From: Chromera velia
Lineage: Eukaryota > Sar > Chromeraceae
NCBI GenBank assembly: GCA_018398765.1
Contig: JAHBMJ010001216.1
Location: forward strand, 1-33,961
Length of the DNA: 33,961 bases
Direction: 5' to 3'
Within the stretch, counting starts at the first letter, position 1, and the number at the start of each line of letters is the position of its first letter. This document shows positions 11,366-22,588 of the stretch, piece by piece. Under the pieces are notes generated by a model. The model was not told where the DNA came from. It saw nothing but the letters and a program-made list of their open reading frames with translations, and ran no database searches. Position numbers and translations under genes: made by a program.

Positions 11366-14300
11366 TCAGAGACCCCGGACCTCCCCTCCTGCTGATGCGT
11401 TTTCCTTTCGCCTCTCTCTTTCCCCCTCACCCCCTCCATTCTGCAGTGCCACGTGCGACCGGACCAACACAGGCAAGGTTGCGGAGGTCACTGCCGACTC
11501 GACAGAGTCACGAGGGGGCACGTCCCCTATCGAACCCCAGTCTGCATGTTCTATGTGTTTGTGCTTATTCAGCTGCTGTGTCGCTCTGTTGACATGATCT
11601 TTTCCTTTCGTCTTCCCGTCTTCCTGCTGCTGCCCCCTCAAACTGAGGAGCTCTCCTGCCATGAGGGTCCAGGGGTCCCATCCTGATGATGAATTCTCGT
11701 GGGAGGGAAACGGAGGACCCGCCCTGGGGGGAAAGTCTGCAGCCGCAGTTCCAGCAGAACCGGAACCAGACTGATGGGCTTCTGGGTCGGGAGCCGGGAC
11801 CGGGGAGAGCGCAGGGGAGCGCCCGGAAGGGGTGGACGGTCCAGAGGCGACCTGCGCAGGCAAGGGGTGGGGAAGGGGCGGGGGAGGGGGGGCAAAACCA
11901 GGAGATGCTCGGGTTGGGGGTCTGTTGTGTCTCTGTGGGTTGGCAACTCCAGAATGCCTGAGCCCTCCGTCAGTTGCGCTGCTGCTACTTGAAGCGGCGC
12001 TACTACTGGAGCCGCTGTCCCTCTCCCCCGGCCGGTGTCTCCCATTGGCGGGGGGATTTTCTCGGGAGGTTTGGAGATACCGCTTCTCTGCGTCAGTCTG
12101 GCTGAGAAGATTGGAAACGTTTGTCTTCTTCACGTGGGTCCCAACATGCTGCCCTCCATTTCCATTTGGGAGAGAGAGGCGATGGGGCGCAGATGGGGGC
12201 GGAGGCTGACTCCAACCTTTGATCGCCTTTGCCTTCCCCTCGGCCTCTCGGCTCCTTCCCTCACCCTCGACACCTGTAGCAGCAGGAGGAGAAGATCTAG
12301 AGCCCCCCCAGGGATTATTTGGGGATTCCGACTTTGTTTTCCCGATTGTTGATGCATGGTGTGGGGAGTGGTGTTGACAGGAAAACCCAGGGGGGGGGAT
12401 TGTTGATGCATGGTGTGGGGAGTGGTGTTGACAGGAAAACCCAGGGGGGGGTCCCGGATCTGCACCCTCACCCCGCCCTGCTGCAGTTGTTGGGATTGGA
12501 ATCGGAATCTGAGCGCATTCTCCGTCTCCGTCTCCGTCGTCGGCAAAGAAGAGGGCGACCCCGCCCCCCTCTGTGTCCCCGTCCAGATCTCCATCCTGCC
12601 CCCTTAACTGCCACTCCCAGGTGCCCCCTGATTCCCTTCCTGCCTGACGTCCCTCCACCCCCTCTCTGCCCTCCTCTTCAAACGTCATCATACGACTTCT
12701 CTGTGAGTGTGAGGGCAAACCGTTGTCAGAGCAGGATCTCTGGGGCGAGAGGAGAAAGAACGGGGCGGCTGCTGAGGGATCGGCAGGAACGTCGTCGGGC
12801 GGTTGGAGGGGGGGCAACGACTCGGCATGGGGACTGCGGGGAGCTGACTGGAGGGGGGAGGGAGTCCCGCTGTCAGGAAGCATCTCTGCAGGTTTAATGC
12901 TAGAGAGAGTAGGGATCTTCTGAGGTTGTTGGGACGCTCGTTCTCCCTCTCTCTCTTGTTCGACAGCGACTACAGCGGCTGCAGCACAGAGACAACAGGG
13001 ACCTGAGGAAGAGCTCTTCCGGTGTCTGATCTCAGTTGCCAGCCTTTCGGGAGGCGTGGGTGACGTCTCCTTGCTGCTTTCCTTCCTCATCGGCAAAGTG
13101 CTGGCCTCAGGTATCGATCCCCCAGCAACGGCAGCAGGGGCTGCAGGCACGCTTGCTGCAGCGGCTGGGGCGCCTTGCTGAGTGTGCGCATGCCAAGCAG
13201 AAGGAGAGCAGGCCCCGTCGCTTCCTGCACCGCTGTGGGTGTCGAGAGGCTCAGCACAGGTGCTGAGGTATGGGATGGGAGACGCTGGCTGGTCCCCAAA
13301 ATCAGCAGTGTGAAACAGCAGGGGGGTATCGAGGGGGGACTTAAGGAACCTGCTGTGACTGTGAGTGCTTGCGTGTCGACTGTGATGACTCCGGGTGCCG
13401 AACGAACTGTCGACGTCCCCCCCACAGTCAGAACTGGAGGGGTCTCCGGAGGCACGAAGGAATGGGGAGGGGGGAAACAGCGGGGTGTACGTCTGCCCTC
13501 CCGGGGCTGCAGGAAGAGCCTGAGGGGAAGAGGAAGACACCCCACCAATCCACACAGGGCTTCCACGACCTCCTTGAAGGACCACTGGCTGCTGGTGTAC
13601 CTGTTGGGGAGGGGGGCGGCCTTGGGATCCCTGCACAGGCGGCACTGAGGGCCCGGCAGAGAGCGTCGAGGGCGACCGCTGGTGGTAGAGGTAAAGAGGG
13701 CCGACAGAGCTCGTCTCGGTGACCCCGTCTGCGCTGCTACTTCCCCCTCCATCCATTCCCCCTCCTTCCTCCCCTCCTGAACTGCCCGGAGGTCTACCCC
13801 TGATGGGTCTACCTGTTTTCGGATCTGCCAGACAGAGGTCTTCCGAACCTTCAGGCAGTGGCTGCACGAAAGAGAAAGAAAGAGACAAAGAAAGGACATG
13901 CAGGGACGCAACCAAAGAAAGAGAGAGCATGCACGAGTGAGTGAGGACACACAAAATGCAGAAATTCGTTTTCCTCTCTGTCTTCCATCTGAGTGTGGAG
14001 AGAATCAGAGAATCAGATGAACGGCCAATAGACGAATGAAGAACCCTTTTCCCTTCTTCTATTCCTATTCGCTCTTCCTCCCATCTTTCTTCGCCTGTCT
14101 TCGTCTTGCCTTCATCCCATTCGTCATTCACTCACTCGCTCATCGAGGTCTATTCACCCTCCGACCGTCTAATGTATTGGCGGGCCGATTGCCCCTGTGA
14201 TGTCATTCACACCACTCATATTTCTCCAGAGTCCGCATGCACATGCAAGGTTGATCGATCAATCACCGACATGCAGAAAGACAGACCGACCGACCTTGGC

Positions 14301-16221
14301 GACCCCCACTTCTCTCGTCTTGCTGTCGTACACCAGAATGCCCCGACACAGGGACAGCTGGACCATCCACTCTGCAGCACAACCACAGGCACAGGAAGAT
14401 TCATGTTGGAGAGGAAAAAAGACTGCGAGTTTTGAGGAAACACCTTTCCACCTTACAAAAGATGTCCGTTCTCAAACAAAGCTCTGCCAAAAAGCAGACG
14501 GCACAGTTTAATGGGTCTCTGACCAATCAAGACAGACCGAACACGCCCATCAAAAACGAGATGAAAGGCCTCCAACTTGACTCACCAAGCTGCCCAAGCG
14601 ACAAGCCTCTCAGTTGGGGCGTTCCTGCAACAACCAAATGAATTCAAATACACTGACAGTCTAACAAAAGAACTCGATAAAGCACCAAGCAGCAAAGTCG
14701 TTACAAATACACAAGAAGAAAATTGAACTCCAATCCTGCCTGAAAGCTTGTACGGAAGCCATGAAAGGGCAGACATTTTAAATTTTGAATTTGAATGGAA
14801 GTGGTCAAAGCCGATGAGCCGCCGCTCCGGCTCTGGCCAACCCCTGGACATGCGCATTCAGTCAGTCAGTGAAAATTCATCAATCCAAACATGGCTATCT
14901 GGAGCCTTCCTTCTCTTTTTTGAAGCAACGCACAGCGAACGAAGAAAAAAGGAAGAAGACATGAATGATGAAAGAACCGGACAGAACGCACCCAGTTGCT
15001 TCACACACATTGCGGTCCCGTGCCGCCCGTTCTGGGGCCTCTCAAGAGACTCCGCCATGAACTGAACCAATTCCTGCTCGCTCACACACGCACGCATACA
15101 ACACACACACAAAGTTAATTGATATGTCACTAGCTACCTGACATCCCGTGTGTTTGGGCTGTCATGCAGACAGAGAGAGAGAGAGACAAAGACCCAAGTA
15201 CCAACCCACCCACACGATGGAACGAAGGCAGGAGGGAAAAGAGAGAGGGTCGCGCAGGATAGGAAACAAAGAAGAATCAAGACGAGGGACGGGGTGCATG
15301 CAAAGAATGAATAAATCAGGCAGCAGACTTGACAAGAACGAAAAAGACTGAGAGCATTTCGATGGATTCTCTCCTCCTCACTATCCCTCTCCACCCGTCG
15401 CTACAAACTCCGGACTAACACAGACAGAGTTGGAAAAAAGGGTGGGAGGGGAGAGACGCGTGTTTAAACACACAGACAGAGACACACACATCCACGCAAA
15501 GATACAGGCAGGCAGGGAGGCAGGAACAAAGAAACACATGCAATCAATGACTCACTCTCCACTCTCCCTCCGTACACTGTTCCGTTCTGTCGTTGGGATC
15601 AACCCCCTCCCACTCGCAGTCGACCGGAAACACCAGGACACCAGAAGACTGCAGGGCCCCCCGCAACGCCCCCGCAGCAGCGGAAGAGGAAGCGGAAGAG
15701 GAGGAAGAAGAGCTCCCTGACACCGCACTTGCAGCACTGAGGAGGTCAGACGCTCCTACCAGAGGGGAGTGAGGAGGGCAGACGACTGGTTTGCTCCCTT
15801 CTTTTTCTCCTCCTCCACCCCCACCACTGGAATTCGTGGCCGTTTCGGCCTTCTGCTGAGGTCCATCCTCCCCCCCCTGCTGCTGCTGGTGACCTTGCTT
15901 CTGCATCAACCGGAACCGCTCGGGATGTTTCGTCACAACCGCAAGGACCATCTCCTGCACCGTCCTCTTCAACCACTTCCTGCCCTCCCCAAAGCATGAG
16001 GCACAGATCATGCCCAGACGCGCCAACGAGGGGGCGAGTTTCTCCCTGCGACAGTATTCGAGCACTGCGTCGAGAATGGGGGAGACGAAACGACGGAGAG
16101 AGGGACTAAGAAGGAAACGGCTGTTCGGGTGGGAACGGAAGTTGAGGAGCTCAGCGTGGTGAAGCTTTTCGTCCAGGCTGAACACGTGCACAGCCAGGTT
16201 GGAACTGTTCACCTGCACACA

Positions 16222-16269
<48 letters not shown>

Positions 16270-17894
16270 AAGAAAGAAAGCAAGCAAGCAAGCAAGAAAG
16301 AAAGAAAGAAAGAAAGAAAGAGAGAAAGAAAGAAGGGGGTTCAGGGGGGGAGGGGATTATTTGGACGTATCCATCGGTTTCCGTCAGTTTCTGCCTGCCT
16401 CCTTTCTGTCCATGTATTTACACAAGTCTTTTTGTTTCTCTTAGCGTCGGCCAGGCCTTCTTTCCTTCTTTCTTTCTTTCTTTCAACACTGCATGCATGC
16501 ATGTATGCAACCAGTTCGTTCGTCCAACGCTGCATCTGCGCGTCCGTCCGTCCAGCTGATCTTGCAACCCCCTTCGGGCAGGCTCACCTCGGAGAGCGTC
16601 AGAGCTCCGTGAAAGGTGGCAGCAAAGTCCAGGTCGACAGGAAGGAAGAGTTGCCCTGAAGCCAGCTGCATGTGGGAGTTGGAAAAGGACTATCAAAATA
16701 CACGGAGCGAGGCGGACGGACAGGCAACAAGGGAGGGAGACAGGAACGACGAAAACTTCAAGAAAAGAAATAAAAAAGCGGAGAGCGACTAGTCAAACAA
16801 AGCAAACCAAAATTAATGTGGTCTGCACTCTCACCTCCGCTAGCGATGTTGCGTGTCCTTCCATTGCCAGCCAAAAGACAACAAACGAAACAACGACCGA
16901 CCGACCAAACGAAAAGGACGGAAGCCGGAAAGGAAGGAAGGAAGGAAATAGAGGAAAGGAAAGAAAGGAGAGGAAGGCAGGAACGGAACAAAAAGGACGC
17001 AAAGGTGGGAAGGGGGGAAATCGACCAGCTTAGATAAATACAATAAATAAAGTCTTCTTATCTTACCAGGGCTTGAAACCGATCGCACAGCTGCACAATC
17101 GGGGCCTCTCCCCTGCACCGCGGGTTTCCGTCCCCGTACAGTTCCAACAGCCACCTGTGCCCCCCTTCCCCCCCTCCTCCACTCCCGTTCCCGGATAGCG
17201 GTGGAAGCGGCGACGGAATTGGAGAGAGGCGGCTGCTGCTGGGACACTGTCTGCCGCTGCTTCTTCCTGTGCTGTCCTGATCGTGCAAGGAGTCTGCTGC
17301 GACAAAAACAGAGCCTGCTGCTTCAGTAGGGGCGAGAAGCCGTTCCCTCTCCCTGCGGAAAGTGTTCTCCTTGCCACAGGGGGGAGGGCGCTCTCTTTCC
17401 TTCCTCTCGCAAGTCACAGCAATGCCTGTGGAGGGCCCGTTGACTGCGCCACGCTGAACGGAGCCTCCTGCTTCCTTTTCGCCCTGTACCTGTACATGTA
17501 TTGCATCTGATGGTGGAGGGGACGAGAAGAAAGGACAAGGCAGAGGAATGGGAGAGGTTTCTCTTCCCTCCGATACTTGTGGCACTCTCTTGGCCCTCTC
17601 CTGCTTCGCTGAAGGAGGAGGAGGGGACGGAACAGCAGGCGGTGAAGCACAGGTAGTGGCACTGCCCTGGTCACACGATACAGTTCCGTTACGACAGACG
17701 TGACCCTGCAGATGCGGCGGGAGGGATCGAAGATTGGGACGCCCGGCTGCTGCGGCTGCTTCGCGAATCGCTGGAGGGCACTCTGCCCATAAACTGCCGT
17801 ACTGGTTCGAGATAATGTTCAGCTCTTGCCTCAACGAGCCTATCTCTGCAAAGACCTCCCTTCGGAAGGCTACAAATTCTTCTCGTGTCACCAT
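11366..17894 (-). CDS. Large Ser/Pro-rich protein of unknown function, 7 exons
   Basis: I do not recognise this protein. Proposed exons, in order on the minus strand: 17894-17067, 16665-16588, 16212-15556, 15158-15138, 15073-14992, 14371-14295 and 13861-11366. All joins keep frame and give 1412 residues; the 21-base fourth exon is optional because both neighbouring phases are 0. The start ATG at 17894 opens a helical segment (VAFRREVFAEIGSLRQELN). Residues about 270-410 look like an ordered domain (FLPVDLDFAATFHGALTLSE, then a long helix-rich stretch with FVSPILDAVLEYCRREKLAP). A second ordered patch spans about 529-581 and ends in GILVYDSKTREVGVAK. The last 831 residues form one exon rich in Ser, Pro, Gly, His and acidic runs, with an in-frame 18-residue tandem repeat, and are probably disordered. 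Function cannot be inferred. The long last exon could hide a further intron. Confidence 0.6.
12344..12451. repeat. 54-bp in-frame tandem duplication in the coding exon
   Basis: Two 54-bp units (12344-12397 and 12398-12451) repeat head to tail with a C-run on the minus strand. Both are read in frame and encode two copies of an 18-residue unit containing PPPGFSCQHHSPHHAST. The near identity suggests a recent duplication in the disordered tail of the unknown protein. Confidence 0.95.
16214..16335. repeat. Compound (CA)n(GA)n(GAAA)n repeat at a 3' splice site
   Basis: On the plus strand the order is CA, GA, then GAAA/CAAG units. On the minus strand it becomes a pyrimidine-rich (TTTC)n(CT)n(GT)n run ending in the CAG acceptor of exon 3 of the large unknown gene, so the microsatellite itself supplies the polypyrimidine tract. 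Confidence 0.9.
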
Positions 17895-19052
17895 CAGGCT
17901 CCAGTGGTCGTTTCAGGGCAAGTGTGTGTGTCAGTCTGTCTGTGGAACAAAATACAGGATCTTCTTCTTCAGTCACAGGTAAACATCATTCACGGCTCAT
18001 TTCTTTACGAGAAAAACAGGACTTATTGTACCCTGAGTGGATGTACAGATGCTTTTGCTCTTCCACGATCTACGACTCTTTTGGTGGAACTGCACTTTCA
18101 TGCACACTCGATCACTTTGAAGAAGTTAAACGAGACTGTCTGAAGAAGTTTTACGAGGACTGCCACTATCTGCCACTTGCTGCCCGCGATCGAAAGCAGT
18201 TTTTGTCGTTTTCGGATTTTTTTGCGCACGGCTCTATTGCTAGTAGGTGGCGGCGCGTCATGCGGCGGCGGGATCGGCCCCTACATAATATGATTATTAA
18301 TCTATCGATATACCATATATGGGAACGCGGCATACATAACAAAACCCTCAATCATCATGATCTTATACATGTGAGCAGAGCTAAAGTAGAGCTTTTGAAC
18401 GCAGATTTGACTTTTTCTAGATCGCGAGAAATAAGCCTTCAAAAGTTGTGGAATGCAGTGGAATCTAGACGAGTAGATTCCATAGTAAGCTCTTAGATTT
18501 CACTAATTTCGACAAGTAAATTCTATAAAATTCTTGGAGAAGTTAACTCAATATAAGGGACTTAACTTATAAATTATTTAAGCTAGTTTAAGTATGCTGT
18601 TCTAGCACCTAAATTTTTAGAGATAATAATATGCAATAGTCAGCATACTAGGTATGATCTGTCAAGTTATTTTTATAATAAAGTCTGACCACAGACTTTC
18701 AACTTTAAAACTTCTTTGCCTTTGAAACTTTAAGAAAAAAAAGGAACTTGAACACATTGATATATTGTTTAGGGTTGTTTAGCCTTTTAAAACATTTGTT
18801 AATGTATGATAAAAAACTTTTAAAGTATGTTCCAAAAGTTATATTTTAGAGCTAGCTTTAGAGTTTACGGACTGAAACCAGACTTTAAACTTTATTTCAC
18901 TTTAAAACTTTACATATCAAACCTAGTCAGCATACTAGTAGTGTATAGTACTATGCATAGCTATAGTATCCATTAATTTAGCTAGAATTTTAGCAATTGT
19001 CATTTCGTCAAAAAAATAAATTAATAGTAAATACTAATAAATACATAGAAAT
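17895..19052. other. Upstream region of the unknown gene, then AT-rich block
   Basis: The first 150 bases would hold the 5' UTR and promoter of the minus-strand gene starting at 17894. From about 18250 the DNA becomes strongly AT-rich. It contains perfect hairpins (TGGAATCTA / TAGATTCCA at 18459-18482; AAAGTCTG / CAGACTTT near 18681-18700) and many copies of an ACTTTAAA-like motif between 18695 and 18915. The 13-base AGTCAGCATACTA occurs twice (near 18640 and 18927). A plus-strand open frame to 18496 has no recognisable domain. Confidence 0.5.
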
Positions 19053-19060
19053 CAATAAAC

Positions 19061-19236
19061 CTAGGCGTGATCTGTAAATATATATATCTTTTGATATATT
19101 TTTTATAACCCATAATATAATATATGCACGGGAAAAAATATATAGCAATCAATCAATATAGAAAAAATATATGAGATAAGACTATGTTAATGAAAGCTTT
19201 CTTTAAGAAAGGCTATTTATACATTGAAGAAGTAAC

Positions 19237-19273
<37 letters not shown>

Positions 19274-19329
19274 ATATACTTTTCAAATTGAAAATATAAT
19301 ACAAAAATATATATACAGATCACGCCTAG
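19061..19329. mobile_element. MITE-like non-autonomous DNA transposon (8-bp TSD, hAT-like)
   Basis: The 269-bp element has terminal inverted repeats: its left end CTAGGCGTGATCTGTA is the exact reverse complement of its right end for 16 bases. It is flanked by a perfect 8-bp direct repeat, CAATAAAC, at 19053-19060 and 19330-19337, the expected target-site duplication. The interior is almost all A and T, including a long (TA)n run at about 19230-19280, and has no coding capacity. An 8-bp duplication points to the hAT superfamily (P and Merlin elements can also give about 8 bp). The intact duplication implies fairly recent insertion. Confidence 0.9.
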
Positions 19330-19337
19330 CAATAAAC

Positions 19338-21409
19338 ACTCCGTAATTATTAGATTACAGTTATGAACATTCTGCTTTTGTAATAAAGCGTAAAAACAAG
19401 TGATACGAAACTCCCTGACTCTGTTTAGTGCTTCTTTACGAAAACTTGATGGTCAGGTTGTTTTTTTCGGCTGTGGAAAAACAAAGATAGAAAGCAAGAA
19501 CTCTATATGTCCCAATCTACAAACCCCCTGCCCCCCACCCCTTTGGTTCAAGGCTTCCCCCAAGAGTAGATCATGTACTGGTCATCAGCCGTTCGGATAC
19601 GTTCCTCCGCTCAACATTCTATCAGCCTTTTGGTGCTCGGATGGCTCCTGCCTCCCCAAACCCTCCAGCCCCCTCTTCTTTTTCTTTTTTCTTTCCCCTG
19701 TCAAACACTCAGATGTCATCCCAGCGCATCCTTGTCATTGTACAAAGTGGAAGGATCAAGGTCTATGTATGTTTTCTTTCCTCTTTCTTTCTTTGCCGTT
19801 CATGCTTTGTTACACGCCCTCTCTTCAAAGAGGGCCACAGGAGGGAGGGCAGCATCAGTCAAACAAGCTGCTCGATCACGGACTTTTGACAATTGAGTGG
19901 ATTGGTGGCAAGCTAGAAGGACGAGTGAAAAGATGGACAGAGAGAGGACGGTTGAAAAGAACCTGTATCAGACCATAAGGTAGAAGAAGCGAAAAGCTCT
20001 CAGCACTCAGAAAGACAAATGGAAGGAAGACAGATGGATTCGCGTGCGATAGATCGAATGGGTGATTGTGGAGACGGAAAGCGACAGGGCAACAGCAGGG
20101 CAAACCTCACGACGAGTAGCATATGGGAGAGTGACGGGTCGGTTAGGTCAGACAGCAACAGAGAAAAGCTAGAGGACAAAGAGAAGGCGAAGCGAGACAA
20201 GGAACATTTGTGCAATTCCTGCTCACTGACTTCAATCCGTCAGACCGATTAAAACCAGAAGAGAACCACGAGACAGAGCCTTCATCAAGAGAGAGAAGGA
20301 AGGAGGGAAGGAAGGACGGAAGGAGCGAGTGAACGACGAAATGATACAGACACTCATTCGAGAATGCGGCAGGAGAGCAGCTCTTAACTCTCACCCTGCT
20401 GTCTCTCTCATTCACACTTTCTCTCTCTGTCCATTCCCGTATAAGCCCAAGAAGAATCCCCCCCACGCTCACTTTCATTTCCTCCTTCCTGCTTGCCGTC
20501 TTCTCTTCTCTCTTACTCTCGATGAAGTTTCCCTCTCTCTCTCTCAGACCGTGGCTCTCCTCTCCTCTTCACTGTCCTTGTCCTTAAACCTGATTGGAGA
20601 TTGCGGAGACAAAAACGGATGCAGGCAGCCCAACTCCGCAAAACAGGACATTTATGAATTTCCATTGCAAAAAGAAACCACAAGGAGAGGGGAGGACGGA
20701 GAGAGTTGTCGACAGGGTCGGTCAAATAGAGGAACAGAGGAAGGGGGAAAAACTATCGCTATCTCAGTTGAATCCCTATAGAACTGCAAAACAAAAGGAA
20801 GAGGACGGTTGAGAGAAGGGAGTAGAAGAAGAAAGGGGAAAAGATGCTACAACCAAGTCCCCCTTCCCCCCCTGTCATACCCTCTCTCCACCCAAAAAGC
20901 GAAAAGGGGGAATCGGAGCTGATCAAATTAAGCCCGAAAAGAACAGAAACGATTGCTACAGACGAGGACAAGGAAGGGGCGAATACAGACAGACGCTGCA
21001 GCAGGACACCAAAACGACGTCTTCCCACCTCAACCCCCCCGTCTCGAGGCCGACGACCACCCTCACCCTCACCGGGGATTCTGAGCCTTTCAATTATTTC
21101 TTCTACCTCTTCCCCCACTTCCAGTCCATGCAAAAGAGCCCGACTGGGACCATGCAAACGTGAAGGGGAAGGGGCGCCCCCCCAGACCTCTCCCTCTCCC
21201 TCTGGCTCTCCAATGTCTGCTGCCGTTTTTTCAATGGCAGCACAGGGAGAGCTGCGAAAGGCACTCTTTTCGTTTCTCTCGCTTTGCCCCCCGTCTCTTC
21301 TGCATTCTTCATCACTTTCGTCGTTATGGCTTTCTTCACTCATTCTCTGCTGCTCCATCTTGAACGTCCCTGCTGAAGAAAGAGAACTGGCACCCCCTCC
21401 CCCGTGCCA
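19338..21409. other. Gene-poor spacer and 3' flank of the dynamin gene
   Basis: No supported gene. Open frames on both strands are pyrimidine/purine low-complexity. Two overlap head-on next to the dynamin stop: plus 20844-21470 (208 codons, Ser/Pro-rich) and minus 21358-20759 (199 codons, Glu/Arg/Gly-rich). The minus one lies downstream of the dynamin stop and is probably 3' UTR or intergenic; the plus one is antisense to the last dynamin exon. Neither shows a domain. Confidence 0.45.
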
Positions 21410-22556
21410 TCAGCGTGAGCCCTCTACGTTGTACTCCCGAATCTGGTTCAGAATGTCCATAGCGTTTTGAAGGGTCCTGAAGGGGATCGATCAAGAGGTA
21501 CAAAGACACAGACAGGCACAGGGAGAGAGCGTTTTGAAGGGTCCTGAAGGGGATCGATCAAGAGGTACAAAGACACAGACAGGCACAGGGAGAGAGGGAG
21601 AGAGGGAGGGGAGGGTATCTCAGTTGTCATTTCTTTCTTGCCTCACGGGGGCTACAGATGCACACGCACACGTAGACAATGCAGCGTGTGGGTGGGAGAA
21701 TGGAATCAGAAAAAAGAGCAGGCAGTTAGGCAGAGATATCAGAGAATGCAATTAAGGCCCACAGAAGTCGAGGTAGGTGCCTGAGGATCCTTATGAAAGT
21801 GAAGGTGACCACGCTACTGTCTGATCTACTTGAATTTTTCTAGTTGTATCAGCATAGCATTCACGAAACGAGAGACTGACGTTGCCATTGTCTTGCACTT
21901 GGCTCTCTTTTCAGAGATGTCGTCGGCCTCCTTCAGCAGTTCGGGGAACAGTTCTGCACACAGAACGACAGAGTGAGGAAAAAGAAGGGGGAAGGGAAGT
22001 CCACCCATGGCTTCAAAAAAAGTCGCATCAAAGTGGAGAATAACCTCGCGTGCTTCCACGCGTCAATGACGAAAAGGACGAACGATATCCCCATGCAGTT
22101 AGTTCCCTCATCTTCTTCCCCTCCCTCTCTGACCTTCTCTGTACAGTTGGGCGACCAGCTCTCTCTGCACAACCTCCTTCGTCGTGTTGACCTGCACACA
22201 TACATACACGCACACACAGAGTCGGACAGAGGCAAAAGTTTTTTTTTCACATAGACACAGTGATGCAGCAAGCAGCAGCCAAAGTCTGTTTGTTGCATGG
22301 CTCTATCAAAAGAAATTCAGTCGAAGAAAAGGGATAATACCAGAAAAAAAAAAGCACAGGGACAGGAAGAAAGACGCACAGAAAGAAAGGAAGGAAGGAA
22401 GGAAGGAGAGAAAAGGCGCGCAGACAGACAAGTCCTCCGTCCCCCTTTTGCTCACCATGAAGAACATGATCGACTTTGGGACCGAGTCCGCCAGATTCCG
22501 CCTGAAAACAGACAAACAGAACAAGGAAGGAATACAGGTGCCAACAAAGTAGGAGG

Positions 22557-22588
<32 letters not shown>

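Noticed and set aside
14760-14857. Minus-strand open segment (WPEPERRLIGFDHFH) with a plausible acceptor, between exons of the unknown gene
   Set aside because: It has no good donor, and skipping it gives a perfect phase match between 14992 and 14371.
16842-16864. A 23-base exon-like piece (acceptor ...ggaag, donor gtgag) on the minus strand
   Set aside because: Its length is not a multiple of 3 and it puts a TAG in frame, while the exons on either side join cleanly without it.
17689-17976. Minus-strand frame beginning upstream of the chosen start of the unknown gene
   Set aside because: It is in a different frame from exon 1 and ends within it; composition is that of a shadow frame.
21826-21953. 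A stop (TAG at 21826) reached by reading exon 15 of the dynamin gene straight through
   Set aside because: Using the gtcagt donor after 21881 joins in frame to 21476-21410, which encodes the conserved end of the effector domain; the read-through end does not resemble it.
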